Position numbers and translations under genes: made by a program. The notes under the pieces were generated by a model. That model worked only from the letters and a program-made list of their open reading frames with translations, searched no databases and was not told the origin of the DNA. Shown one piece after another: positions 21,301-28,772 of a stretch of 64,000 nt of DNA (its first letter is position 1; the number at the start of each line of letters is the position of its first letter). Origin of the DNA: Roseovarius autotrophicus (GTDB lineage Bacteria > Pseudomonadota > Alphaproteobacteria > Rhodobacterales > Rhodobacteraceae); contig NZ_JAGQDH010000001.1 of NCBI RefSeq assembly GCF_018069895.1, forward strand, positions 372,001 through 436,000. The letters run 5' to 3'.

Positions 21301-22619
21301 GCGTCTCGGGCGATGTGCTCGACCATGGCGCGCGGCTTGACCTTGCCACCTCGGGCCGCCTGCCGCTTGCCCTCATCAACCGGTTCATCCAACCCAATGC
21401 CCTTTCGGGCACCGCCGAATTCGACCTCCGCGCGCAGGGCGCGCCCGCGCTCGCCGCGCTCTCGGGCACGGTACGCACCTCTGGCACACAAGTCTCGCTC
21501 CCCGATGCGGGGCTGGCCATCGACGACCTCAGCGGCAGCGCCACGCTTGGCCAATCCCGCGCCACCACCGATTTCACCGCCCGCCTGCGCGACGGCGGCG
21601 CGGTGCGTATCACCGGCCCGGTCTCGCTTGTTCCCGATTACGCGGGCGATCTGACCGTGGCGCTTCTTGGCACGGTGCTCAGCGACCGGCTGATCTACAC
21701 CACCACCGCCAATGGCGCGGTAACGCTCAACGGGCCGCTGACCGGCGGCGCGCGCATCGGCGGCGAGATCACGCTTGAGGAAACCAACATCCGCATCCCC
21801 TCGGGGCTTGGTCCCGCCTCGGTCTCGCTCCCCGATCTGCGCCACATCAATGAAAGCGCCGCCTCCCGCCTCACCCGCGAACGCGCCGGCCTTCTGAAAG
21901 AGACAACCGCCAGTGCCCCGCGCCGCGCGTTCCAGCTCGCGCTCACCATCAACGCGCCGTCGCGCATCTTCGTGCGCGGGCGTGGCCTCGACGCCGAACT
22001 TGGCGGGCGGCTGCGCATCGGCGGCACCTCGGCCGATGTCTCGCCCGCAGGTTTTTTCGAACTGCGCCGCGGCCGCCTCGACATTCTCGGCAAGCGTCTC
22101 ACCCTGACCGAGGGGCGCGTGACCATTCAAGGCTCACTCGATCCCTGGCTGCGCTTCGTAGCCCGGACACGGATTGACGACACCGAAGTGCAGGTGATCA
22201 TCGAGGGGCTGGCCAGCGCACCCGAAGTTACCTTCGCCTCAAATCCCGATCTGCCGCAGGAAGAGATCGTCGCGCGCCTTATCTTCGGGCGCGGGCTTGG
22301 CGACATCTCGCCCTTGCAAGCGGCCCAGCTTGCCTCGGCGGTGGCCACGCTCTCGGGCGGGGGCGGCGATCTGGTCGGGCGGCTGCGCGGCGGGCTGGGG
22401 CTGGCCGATCTCGATGTGAGCCAGACCGCCGACGGCGATACCCAGGTCAGCGCAGGCACCTATCTCTCGGACAAGGTCTATACCGAAGTGACCGCCGACA
22501 GCACCGGCAAGCAGCGCATCAACCTCAATCTCGACCTCACCCGTTCACTCACCGTCAAGGGCGGCGCCTCGAACGATGGCGACAGCGGCATCGGCATCTT
22601 CTTCGAGCGCGACTACTGA
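18384..22619 (+). CDS. tamB: Translocation and assembly module inner-membrane protein TamB
   Basis: AsmA-like bridge protein spanning the periplasm, partner of TamA; family members form a long hydrophobic groove for lipid or barrel transfer. The 1411-residue protein starts at ATG 18384 (MRALLLLSLVLTLFAAPLP) with one N-terminal membrane/signal segment. Most of it is internally repetitive, with recurring units such as ARFAALTGQPLAGRI and LALGIxxxDPLIA separated by about 180 residues, which is the visible sign of the beta-taco repeats. The C-terminal DUF490/TamB domain includes SSDPxLPQEEIVARLIFGRG-like sequence (NPDLPQEEIVARLIFGRG) and ends IGIFFERDY. Confidence 0.92.
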   Translation: MRALLLLSLVLTLFAAPLPAQQVDEDSGGFLEQLLEDNLSAVGRDVRIRGFVGALSSQATMAQMTIADAEGVWLRLSGVTLDWSRAALLRGRVEVNRLTAQEIEIVRPPQPGPEITPEIAEARPFSLPELPVSINIGELTAETVILGAPLLGEEIRLSITGAITLGSGEGSATLEARRLDGRGAITLDAGFANATRVLALDLAVDEAPGGIAATLLNLPGAPALALSVTGTAPLDDYAADIRLATDGTDRLTGRVAVTAPADANSRFSATLDGDLTPLLPEEFRPFFGPQSALAITGSRTATGRTEIDRLSLSAAQFSLEGNLALDAANWPERFNLTGEIGNGEAPVRLPVADPPTEITGATLTARYDAARGDRWRLEATLSGLTQPDLRLETATVRARGALLRIPPRGVTALTEFSLLGLAPTDPALAQATGPALTGHATIDWREGGPLVLRAFRANAGDATLSGSAEIAALTDGFPVTGRVALSAEDLARFAPLAGQPLEGRASAAIAGSGSLLGGAFDLTITGETDRLALGIPQIDPLIAPPGTLALTARRDTTGTTLDRLLIRNAEFTGTAEGRLSGQSGALTITAALADLGLADRRLDGPARVAGDVGWQAGGDVTLTGLKITAMGAVLDLTGTLSPEMPGLPVAGRLTAEISDLARFAALTGQPLAGRIDATLTGQGVIENQTGTITLDAQSTGLALGIAQLDPLIASTGTLHVNATHDGATTTLRALRLAYDKLRLTASGTGEIAAQTGEVTFDAGLTDLSPLDAHLSGAGTAKGTVARDAGGTITLTALEAEAMGATLAATGTVNPETPAATGTLSARIADLARFNALSGQRLAGSLDLTAEGSGEGESLRVKTTLAGRDLATGIADLDRLIAGRLELSADAGRTPERIEITEIRLATPQLTLDARGDGAGGPVTLDARLANLGLFLPEFPGPLATRGTVTLVGPEARRIALALDATGPGGTTARVSGDVLDHGARLDLATSGRLPLALINRFIQPNALSGTAEFDLRAQGAPALAALSGTVRTSGTQVSLPDAGLAIDDLSGSATLGQSRATTDFTARLRDGGAVRITGPVSLVPDYAGDLTVALLGTVLSDRLIYTTTANGAVTLNGPLTGGARIGGEITLEETNIRIPSGLGPASVSLPDLRHINESAASRLTRERAGLLKETTASAPRRAFQLALTINAPSRIFVRGRGLDAELGGRLRIGGTSADVSPAGFFELRRGRLDILGKRLTLTEGRVTIQGSLDPWLRFVARTRIDDTEVQVIIEGLASAPEVTFASNPDLPQEEIVARLIFGRGLGDISPLQAAQLASAVATLSGGGGDLVGRLRGGLGLADLDVSQTADGDTQVSAGTYLSDKVYTEVTADSTGKQRINLNLDLTRSLTVKGGASNDGDSGIGIFFERDY

Positions 22620-22688
22620 GACCGCTCCACATCAGCATCGAGGTTGATCCGCTACGCTCTGCGACGCCAGTTGCAAGGTGGTTCTGCG

Positions 22689-23270
22689 TCACCCGCCCGC
22701 CCGCCACGCCGCCCAGGCCTCGGGCGTGTCGAGATCCGTGATCGCGCGCTCTCCGGGCAGGGGGAGCAATGTAACCGGACGGTCCCGTAGCAGCGCGCGC
22801 GCGCCCTCATCCCCCGAGAGAATCGCCAACTCAGGCAAGAGCGCGGTGGGAAAGATCACCGGATGACCGGGCCGTCCATCCTCGGATGTGGCGCGAAGGA
22901 TCGTCTTTTCATCAAAGGCTTGCAGGACAGTCTTCAAGTTCCCGGCAGTCAGGTCCGGCATGTCGGGCAAGAGCACCATCAACGCAGATGCGCCCCGCGC
23001 CTGCACCCATTCCGCGCCTGCGCGCAAAGAGGCCGCCATGCCTTCGGCAGCATCGGGCACGTTCAGACGCGCGACCGGCAGCCCTTCGAGCACCGCCGCG
23101 CGCTGCCCCCCGCCGGGCGGCAGCGTCACCAGCACATCGGCACTGACCGAGAGCGCCACCTCCGCCCGCTCGCGCAAAAGCGCTCGGCCGCGCACCACCT
23201 CGAGCAGCTTGTCGCGTCCGCGCATGCGCCGCGACGCCCCCGCCGCCGGAAGAAGCACCGCGACAGCCAT
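22689..23270 (-). CDS. Molybdopterin nucleotidyltransferase-like protein (MocA/MobA-type NTP transferase)
   Basis: A 193-residue single-domain nucleotidyltransferase of the MobA/MocA family. It has the nucleotide-binding loop LLPAAGASRRMRGRDKLLE at the N-terminus, the metal-binding VLLPDMPDLT in the centre and GRPGHPVIFP, features shared with molybdenum cofactor cytidylyltransferases and PucB-like proteins. It begins at the base directly after the stop codon of the upstream ABC permease gene, so it is the last gene of the amino acid transport operon. No molybdoenzyme is nearby; whether it makes a dinucleotide cofactor or another NDP derivative cannot be told. Confidence 0.8.
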   Translation of the reverse strand: MAVAVLLPAAGASRRMRGRDKLLEVVRGRALLRERAEVALSVSADVLVTLPPGGGQRAAVLEGLPVARLNVPDAAEGMAASLRAGAEWVQARGASALMVLLPDMPDLTAGNLKTVLQAFDEKTILRATSEDGRPGHPVIFPTALLPELAILSGDEGARALLRDRPVTLLPLPGERAITDLDTPEAWAAWRAGG

Positions 23271-24077
23271 CTAGCGGATCAGGTTGAGCCGCAGCTTCAA
23301 CCCCCGTCGCGCCTCCTGCGGCAAATGGCGGTTGAGGCGGCGGTTGACGAGACCGAAAAACCCGATCACCGCCAGCGTCAGCAGGATGAAATAGAAGGCC
23401 AGGATCGGATAGGGCACGAAGGGGTTGAAGGTCTTGTCCGCGAAGAACCGCGCGTAATAAAGCGCGTCGCCGCGTTGTTGCCAGGCTGGAAAGCCGGAAA
23501 AGAACACCAGCGTGGTGGAGTGAAACAGAAAGATCGCCTCGTTCGTGTAGGCGGGCCAGGCAAGCCGCAGCATGGTTGGCCAGACGATCCGGCGAAACCG
23601 TGGCCAGCCCGAAAAGCCATAGGAATCCGCCGCCTCCACATCGCCCTTTGGGATCGAGCGCAGCGCGCCATAGAAGATCTCTCCCGAATAGGCGGCGGTG
23701 TTGAGAAACAGCACGATCAGCGCACCGAGCCACGCGGAGGTGAAGGCGTTGAAGAACGGATGCACCGACTTGAGCGAGAGAAACAGGAAATAGGCGAAAA
23801 AGAACTGGATGAAGAGCGGCGAGCCGCGAAACACGAAGATGAACCATTCCGACGGCTTGCGGATCAGCGGGTTTCGCGCCCCCTTGCCGAGCGCCACCAC
23901 CGTCGCCAGAAAGAACCCGGCGAACAGCGCCACCGCGCCGAAATAGATGTTCCAGATCATCCCCGAGCCGATCAGGGTGAAATGCTCACACAGTGTATAG
24001 CCCCCGCGCGGCAAAAGCCGCTCGCCATAGCCCAGCGACCGCAGCCCGTAGTCCTGGATCGTCTGCCAGCAACTCAT
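23271..24077 (-). CDS. Polar amino acid ABC transporter permease (HisM/ArtM-like)
   Basis: Inner-membrane permease of a polar amino acid importer, 268 residues from ATG 24077 (MSCWQTIQDYG). About five transmembrane helices are visible, with the ATPase-coupling EAA motif region at AADSYGFSGWPRFRRIVWPT. A large in-frame extension upstream of 24077 is just overlap with the preceding permease gene; the ATGA overlap (24074-24077) with that gene supports the chosen start. Pairs with the other permease to make the heterodimeric channel. Confidence 0.9.
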   Translation of the reverse strand: MSCWQTIQDYGLRSLGYGERLLPRGGYTLCEHFTLIGSGMIWNIYFGAVALFAGFFLATVVALGKGARNPLIRKPSEWFIFVFRGSPLFIQFFFAYFLFLSLKSVHPFFNAFTSAWLGALIVLFLNTAAYSGEIFYGALRSIPKGDVEAADSYGFSGWPRFRRIVWPTMLRLAWPAYTNEAIFLFHSTTLVFFSGFPAWQQRGDALYYARFFADKTFNPFVPYPILAFYFILLTLAVIGFFGLVNRRLNRHLPQEARRGLKLRLNLIR

Positions 24078-24958
24078 GCGGCCGCCCTCCGCTGCGCTTC
24101 GCCGCCCGTTGTCGCCTGACCGTGGTTGAGGCGCACCATCACCCGCTCCAGCACCACCTCGGACACCCGCGTGAGGCCGAGGTAGAAAACCAGCAGCGCC
24201 AGGAAATACCACATCCGCCAGTCGCCATGGGGATAGGCGGTAAAGCGCGGATTGGCGGTGCCGCCCAGTTCGCGCGCCCAATAGACGATATCCTCGATTC
24301 CAAGCAGAAACAGCAGCGGCGTCGCCTTGGTGAGAACCATCCAGAGGTTGCTGAGGCCTGGCAGCGCATAGACCCACATCTGCGGCACGAGGATGCGCCA
24401 GAAACTCTGGCTGCGCGACATGCCGTAGGCTTCTGCCGTCTCAAGCTGCGCGCGCGGCACGGCGCGCATGGCGCCATAAAGCACATTGGCGGCGAAAGCG
24501 CCGAAGACGATGGCAAAGGTCAGAACCGCAAGAAAGAACGCATAGCTGTCATGCACCCATTGTGCCGCATTGCTCAGCGGCAGCTTGGCCGCCGGGCAGA
24601 CCACGAAATCACTGCCCTGCCAGATCTCGGCCTCCCAGTCGGGGCATTTGATCTTGTGGCGCACCACCTCGAACATCTGATCTAACGCGATGACGAAGAA
24701 CAGGAAAAACGCGATATCCGGCACGCCCCGCACGATCGCGATATAGCCCTTGCCAATCCAGCTGAGCGGCGCGATGCGCGAGCGCGCCGCCATCGCCCCG
24801 CCAAAGCCGAAGGCAAGCGCTGCGGGCGCGGTGACCGCCAGAAGCAGCAGAACCGTGCCCACGGCCACGTAGAGATTGGCGTGTTTCGGCGTGGTCAGGT
24901 AGCAGGCAAACCAGCGCCAGCCCTCAAGCGTGGCAGGATCGGAGCAGAAGGAAAAAAT
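24074..24958 (-). CDS. Polar amino acid ABC transporter permease (HisQ/ArtQ-like), probable ATT start
   Basis: Second membrane subunit of the amino acid importer. From the GTG at 24868 the frame would be 264 residues, but the reading frame is open and family-like further upstream: F-S-F-C-S-D-P-A-T-L-E-G-W-R-W-F-A-C-Y-L precedes it. No ATG, GTG or TTG exists there; an ATT at 24958 lies 5 bases after a perfect GGAGG (complement of 24964-24968), so initiation at ATT is the best reading (294 residues). The EAA coupling loop is ETAEAYGMSRSQSFWRILVP. Overlaps the next permease by 4 bases. The first 30 residues would hold the periplasmic lead into TM1. Confidence 0.8.
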   Translation of the reverse strand: MFSFCSDPATLEGWRWFACYLTTPKHANLYVAVGTVLLLLAVTAPAALAFGFGGAMAARSRIAPLSWIGKGYIAIVRGVPDIAFFLFFVIALDQMFEVVRHKIKCPDWEAEIWQGSDFVVCPAAKLPLSNAAQWVHDSYAFFLAVLTFAIVFGAFAANVLYGAMRAVPRAQLETAEAYGMSRSQSFWRILVPQMWVYALPGLSNLWMVLTKATPLLFLLGIEDIVYWARELGGTANPRFTAYPHGDWRMWYFLALLVFYLGLTRVSEVVLERVMVRLNHGQATTGGEAQRRAAA

Positions 24959-24981
24959 GGCGGCCTCCGTCGGGCTGAATG

Positions 24982-25006
24982 GCCCCCGCGCGGATGGCGC
25001 GAGGGC
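24982..25006 (-). other. Stem-loop between binding-protein and permease genes
   Basis: A 10-base-pair stem (24982-24991 with 24997-25006, one G-U pair in RNA) with a 5-base loop, between the stop of the binding-protein gene and the ribosome site of the first permease. There is no T-run. Such hairpins commonly stabilise the abundant binding-protein mRNA relative to the permease part of the transcript. Confidence 0.6.
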
Positions 25007-25015
25007 AGCAAGGCG

Positions 25016-25735
25016 TCATTCGAAGGTCGAGGCCACTTCCCATTTGGCAATGAGCGCGTTGAGTGTGCCATCCGCCTTCATCGAGGTGATCGCCGCGTCG
25101 AACTTGGCGCGCAATTCATCGTCGGACTGGCGCAATCCCATGCCGACACCGCCGCCAAGCGGCACGTCCTCGCCCACAAAGCGCAGGTCGGCATCGGCCT
25201 CGGCGATGGGGGCAAGATAGGACTTGTCGGCAAGAACCGCGTCCGCCTCGCCATTGCGCACGGCGGCGACGGTTTCCTCGGGTGTGGCGAATTCCACCAG
25301 CGTCGCGCCCGATTCCGCGACATAGCCCGCCTGAATCGTGCCGGTCTGCGCCGCGATCACACCGCCCTCAAGGTCCACATCGTCAGACATGCCAAGATAG
25401 GCCGAGGGATCTGGCGGCGTATAGTTCTGGGTAAAGGCGATCACCTGCGCGCGTTCCTCGGTAATCGACATGCCCGCGATGATCGCGTCATAATTGCCCG
25501 AAACGAGGTTGGGGATGATGCTGTCCCAATCGTTCGTCACCCATTCGCAGTTGAGCGCAGCGCGCTTGCACAATTCGTCGCCCAAATCGCGCTCGAAGCC
25601 GTCGATCTGCCCGGCATCGTTGATGAAATTCCACGGCGCATAGGCGCCCTCGGTGCCCAGACGCACCACGTCCTGCGCCATCGTCGCGCTGGCCATCATG
25701 GCCATCGCTGCGGTGGAGATCAGTAGTTTCCTCAT
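25016..25735 (-). CDS. Polar amino acid ABC transporter substrate-binding protein (HisJ/ArgT-like)
   Basis: Periplasmic receptor of the importer, 239 residues from ATG 25735 (MRKLLISTAAMAMMASATMAQ), with a signal peptide cleaved near TMAQ-DVV. The ATG is preceded by AAGGGAG. The SBP_bac_3 domain is complete: VRLGTEGAYAPWNFINDAGQ, GFERDLGDELCKRA, WDSIIPNLVSGNYDAIIAGM followed by SITEERAQVIAF, and the C-terminal lobe to the end. Family members bind Arg, Lys, ornithine, His or opines; the exact ligand is not predictable. Second gene of the ATPase - receptor - permease - permease operon. Confidence 0.92.
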   Translation of the reverse strand: MRKLLISTAAMAMMASATMAQDVVRLGTEGAYAPWNFINDAGQIDGFERDLGDELCKRAALNCEWVTNDWDSIIPNLVSGNYDAIIAGMSITEERAQVIAFTQNYTPPDPSAYLGMSDDVDLEGGVIAAQTGTIQAGYVAESGATLVEFATPEETVAAVRNGEADAVLADKSYLAPIAEADADLRFVGEDVPLGGGVGMGLRQSDDELRAKFDAAITSMKADGTLNALIAKWEVASTFE

Positions 25736-25763
25736 GGTTTTCTCCCTTTTTGGTTGACGGTTG

Positions 25764-26543
25764 TCAGACGGCCATGGTGGAGCTGAGAAAGCCCCGCAGC
25801 CGCTCGGATCTGGGTGCACCAAACAAATCTGCGGGCGCGCCCTCTTCCTCGATCAGACCCTGATGCAGGAACACCACATGATCGCTCACATCGCGGGCCA
25901 TCTTCATGTCATGGGTGACGATCATCATGGTGCGGCCCTCGCCCGCCAGATCCTTGATGACGCGGATCACCTCCTGTTCCAGCTCCGGGTCAAGCGCCGA
26001 TGTCGGCTCATCGAACAAAAGCGCCTCCGGCTCCATGCACAGCGCGCGGGCAATGGCGGCGCGCTGCTGCTGGCCGCCCGACAGTTGCGCCGGGTAGGCA
26101 TCGCATTTGTCGCCGATCCCCACCTTGTCGAGATAGCCGCGCGCGGCCTCCTCCGCCTCGGCGCGGGCGCGCCCCAGCACCGTCACTGGGGCCTCCATCA
26201 CGTTTTGCAGGATCGTCATATGCGCCCAGAGATTGAATTGCTGGAACACCATGCTGAGATTGGTGCGAATGCGCAAAACCTGTTTCGCATCAGCGGGGTG
26301 GCGGTTCAGGCCGGTGCCCCGCCAGCGCACCGGCTCACCGTTGAACAGGATGTCGCCCTGCTGGCTGTCCTCAAGCAGGTTGGCACAGCGCAGGATGGTG
26401 GATTTGCCCGACCCGGACGAACCGATCAGCGAGATCACATGCCCCCTGGGCGCGGTGATATCCACGCCCTTGATGACCTCCAGGGCGCCATAGGCCTTGT
26501 GCAGGTTTCGGATCTCGATGACCGGCGTCTCAGACACGCGCAT
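25764..26543 (-). CDS. Polar amino acid ABC transporter ATP-binding protein (HisP-like)
   Basis: Cytoplasmic ATPase of the importer, 259 residues. Walker A is SLIGSSGSGKSTILRC, the Q-loop lies in MVFQQFNLWAHMT, the ABC signature is LSGGQQQRAAIARAL, Walker B is ALLFDEPTSALDPEL and the switch His is in MMIVTHDMKMAR. The additional GEPVRWRGTGLNRHPADAKQ insertion is typical of the HisP/GlnQ group with long loops. It is the first gene of the operon; an AT-rich region at 26560-26630 upstream probably holds the promoter, though no single clear -35/-10 pair stands out. Confidence 0.94.
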   Translation of the reverse strand: MRVSETPVIEIRNLHKAYGALEVIKGVDITAPRGHVISLIGSSGSGKSTILRCANLLEDSQQGDILFNGEPVRWRGTGLNRHPADAKQVLRIRTNLSMVFQQFNLWAHMTILQNVMEAPVTVLGRARAEAEEAARGYLDKVGIGDKCDAYPAQLSGGQQQRAAIARALCMEPEALLFDEPTSALDPELEQEVIRVIKDLAGEGRTMMIVTHDMKMARDVSDHVVFLHQGLIEEEGAPADLFGAPRSERLRGFLSSTMAV

Positions 26544-26656
26544 CCCCCCTGATGGACGATATCTTTACTGTTTTGTGACAATAGGACGGAAATTTATGCC
26601 CATTGCAACTTGCAAAGCGGTGAAATGGCGGCTCTGGCGTCCGAAGTGACGCCCGG

Positions 26657-27406
26657 TCAGCCCAAATCGGCGGCAGGTGGGTGCGGGATGGGCAACGCAC
26701 GATAGGTCTCGGGAGAAAGGTAAACGATACCGCGCAGACCAAGCGTGGCGCGATCCGCCGCCGACAGCGCCGCCAGCGCCCCGGCCAGCGCCGCCCGGAT
26801 CGGTTCGGGATCACGGTGCCGTGCGGTGACATAGGGCAAGCCGGGGCCTGGCGTGGTGCGCCCGATCACGCGCAGATCGCGGGCGATGGCATCGTGGCGC
26901 TGCATGAGCGCCCATGTCAGCGCGTCAATCGCGGCTATATCGGCGCGCCCCTCGGCCACCGCCTGCCCCGACAGGCGGTGCGCCCCGGTCATGAGGATGC
27001 GCCCGAAGGCAAAGCCCTGCGCTGCGGCATGGGCCTGCGGCGCAGCCCAGCCCGATTGCGACAGCGGCTCGTTACAGGCGAGGGCCGCCCCGGCGAAATC
27101 GTGCGGCGCCGCGCGCAAATCGCCCGCACGCACCACGAAAACGCTGTAATAAAAACCCTCCGGGCAGTCGGGCAGGTCATAGACCGGCGTGGCCACAAGG
27201 CTCAGCCGGTCATGCAACCGCGCGCGATAGGGCAGCCCGCAGGTCTGCGACAGGATCAGATCGGGGCTTTGCCAATGTGCCCACGGATCGCCCCCGCGCG
27301 CAAGCTGCGCCGGCCCCTGCCCCAGCCGCGCGCGCACGCCCTGCCAGAGCCGGTCATTGGCTGCGGCCGTCTCGGGGCGGTCATACATGGGCAGGCTCGC
27401 GATCAC
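26657..27406 (-). CDS. PhnD-like substrate-binding-fold protein without signal peptide
   Basis: A 249-residue protein of the PhnD/phosphite-phosphonate periplasmic binding group (DUF/SBP with the SQTCGLPYR and NEPLSQSGW type motifs; also VAEGRADIAAIDALTW and GLPYVTA). It begins directly with ASLPMYDRPE, the start of the mature fold, and has no signal peptide. No phosphonate permease or ATPase is adjacent. Its start codon overlaps the stop of the upstream TerB-like gene by 4 bases (27403-27406), so the two are translationally coupled. It may be a cytoplasmic small-molecule binder; the ligand is unknown. Confidence 0.75.
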   Translation of the reverse strand: MIASLPMYDRPETAAANDRLWQGVRARLGQGPAQLARGGDPWAHWQSPDLILSQTCGLPYRARLHDRLSLVATPVYDLPDCPEGFYYSVFVVRAGDLRAAPHDFAGAALACNEPLSQSGWAAPQAHAAAQGFAFGRILMTGAHRLSGQAVAEGRADIAAIDALTWALMQRHDAIARDLRVIGRTTPGPGLPYVTARHRDPEPIRAALAGALAALSAADRATLGLRGIVYLSPETYRALPIPHPPAADLG

Positions 27407-27840
27407 CCGCGCGCCACCTTCTGGCGCGCGCGCGCGCTTTCCTGATCGGTGATGCCAAGCAGGTTCGCCACCAGCCGGATAAGCGAATCCTCATGCGCCT
27501 CGCGCGTGCCATCGGCGAGCGCCACCTGCCAAAGCGCCTCGATCACCGCCGCGCGCGCCTCATGCGGCACGGCGTCCTTGATCGCGCGGGTAAAGCGCAC
27601 GGTGTCGGGGGCCTCGGCCTCCAGCACCTCGGCCTCGGTCCGCAGCGCCTCGGCCTGAGCGGCGTCAAGACCGTAGCGTCCGACAAGGATCACGGTGATG
27701 CGCGCGCGCTCCTCGGGCGCGTAATCGCCATCGCTGCGCGCCAGCCGCACCAGCAGCGCCGCAAGCGCCAGCCGCGCATCGGCATCGTTCAGCGGATCGG
27801 GGGCGGGCGCCAGAAGCCGGGTCAGGAAATCAGCGAACAT
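27403..27840 (-). CDS. TerB-family protein
   Basis: A 145-residue all-helical protein of the TerB (tellurite-resistance B-like) family, with the characteristic acidic helix pairs: LVRLARSDGDYAPEERARI and VALADGTREAHEDSLIRLVA. TerB domains bind metal ions through such acidic loops and are thought to act at the membrane in stress responses. No terC/terD/terE genes are adjacent, so a tellurite role is not implied. Coupled to the downstream PhnD-like gene. Confidence 0.8.
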   Translation of the reverse strand: MFADFLTRLLAPAPDPLNDADARLALAALLVRLARSDGDYAPEERARITVILVGRYGLDAAQAEALRTEAEVLEAEAPDTVRFTRAIKDAVPHEARAAVIEALWQVALADGTREAHEDSLIRLVANLLGITDQESARARQKVARG

Positions 27841-27879
27841 GACCTATCCTTAGCCCAGCCACCCGCCCTCGCCAATGGC

Positions 27880-28653
27880 TCAGAGCGCAGTCCAGCCGCC
27901 ATCGACGCTGATCGTCGTGCCGGTGATCTGCGCCGCCGCGTCCGAGCACAGGAAAAGCGCGGTGCCGCCCATCTGCGCGGTGGTGGCGAATTCCTTGGAG
28001 GGCTGGCGCTCCAGCATGACCTTCTCGATCACCTCGTCACGGTCCATGCCGTATTTCTCCATCGTGTCGGGGATCTGCGCCTCCACCAGCGGGGTCAGCA
28101 CATAACCCGGACAGATCGCATTCGCAGTGATCGGCTCGCGCGCGGTTTCCAGCGCGGTCACCTTGGTGAACCCGACAATGCCATGCTTGGCCGCCACATA
28201 GGCCGATTTGAACGGGCTTGCCGTCAGACCATGCGCGCTCGCGATATTGATCACCCGTCCCCAGCCCGCCTTGCGCATCACGGGCAGCGCGGCGGCAGTG
28301 GTGTGAAAGGCAGAGCTGAGGTTGATGGCGATGATCGCATCCCATTTGTCGGCGGGAAACTCGTCGATCGGGCAGACATGCTGGATGCCGGCGTTGTTCA
28401 CAAGGATGTCGCAGGCACCCGCCTGTTCGATCAGCGCGCGGCACTCGTCGGGCTTCGACATGTCGGCCTTGATATAGCGCGCCTGCGTGCCGGTCTCCTG
28501 CGCGATGCGGGCCGCCAGGGCGTGATCCTCGGCCGAATCGGTGAACGAGTTCAGCACGACATTCACACCCGCCCGCGCGAGTTCCTCTGCAATCCCGAGG
28601 CCGATGCCAGAATTCGATCCGGTAATGATGGCGGTCTTGCCTTTGACACTCAT
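27880..28653 (-). CDS. bdhA: 3-hydroxybutyrate dehydrogenase
   Basis: NAD-dependent short-chain dehydrogenase converting (R)-3-hydroxybutyrate to acetoacetate, the entry step for use of the storage polymer PHB. The 257 residues contain the Rossmann motif TGSNSGIGLGIAEELA, NNAGIQHVCPIDEFP (the HVxPIxxFP stretch is specific to D-beta-hydroxybutyrate dehydrogenases), the catalytic YxxxK in SAYVAAKHGIVGF, and CPGYVLTPLVEAQIPD. The start is preceded by TTGGGAGACTGGGC. An 18-base palindrome lies 28 bases upstream, and a small-RNA-like unit farther upstream reads toward it. Confidence 0.95.
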   Translation of the reverse strand: MSVKGKTAIITGSNSGIGLGIAEELARAGVNVVLNSFTDSAEDHALAARIAQETGTQARYIKADMSKPDECRALIEQAGACDILVNNAGIQHVCPIDEFPADKWDAIIAINLSSAFHTTAAALPVMRKAGWGRVINIASAHGLTASPFKSAYVAAKHGIVGFTKVTALETAREPITANAICPGYVLTPLVEAQIPDTMEKYGMDRDEVIEKVMLERQPSKEFATTAQMGGTALFLCSDAAAQITGTTISVDGGWTAL

Positions 28654-28680
28654 GCCCAGTCTCCCAATGTCTGTTGCGTG

Positions 28681-28698
28681 TGCAGCATATGTGCTGCA
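28681..28698. promoter_or_regulatory. Palindromic operator candidate upstream of bdhA
   Basis: A perfect inverted repeat TGCAGCA - TATG - TGCTGCA, 28 bases before the bdhA start. It is TGC-rich, which recalls the CTGC/GCAG-type sites reported for the PHB regulator PhaR in Paracoccus and relatives, though the half-site spacing is not identical. Identification of the binding protein is inference. Confidence 0.5.
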
Positions 28699-28745
28699 TA
28701 GGCGAAATGCACGGGGGTTTGGCGATCACGGGTCGGAGAGCGGCC

Positions 28746-28772
28746 AAAAAAAACCCCGGCGCAAGGCCGGGG
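28746..28772 (-). terminator. Rho-independent terminator of the small RNA
   Basis: Read on the minus strand: CCCCGGC (complement of 28766-28772), 5-base loop, GCCGGGG (complement of 28754-28760), then eight T (complement of 28746-28753). Confidence 0.88.

Noticed and set aside
19314..22130. 938-codon open frame antisense to tamB
   Set aside because: Shadow of a repetitive, GC-biased gene; its repeats merely mirror TamB repeats.
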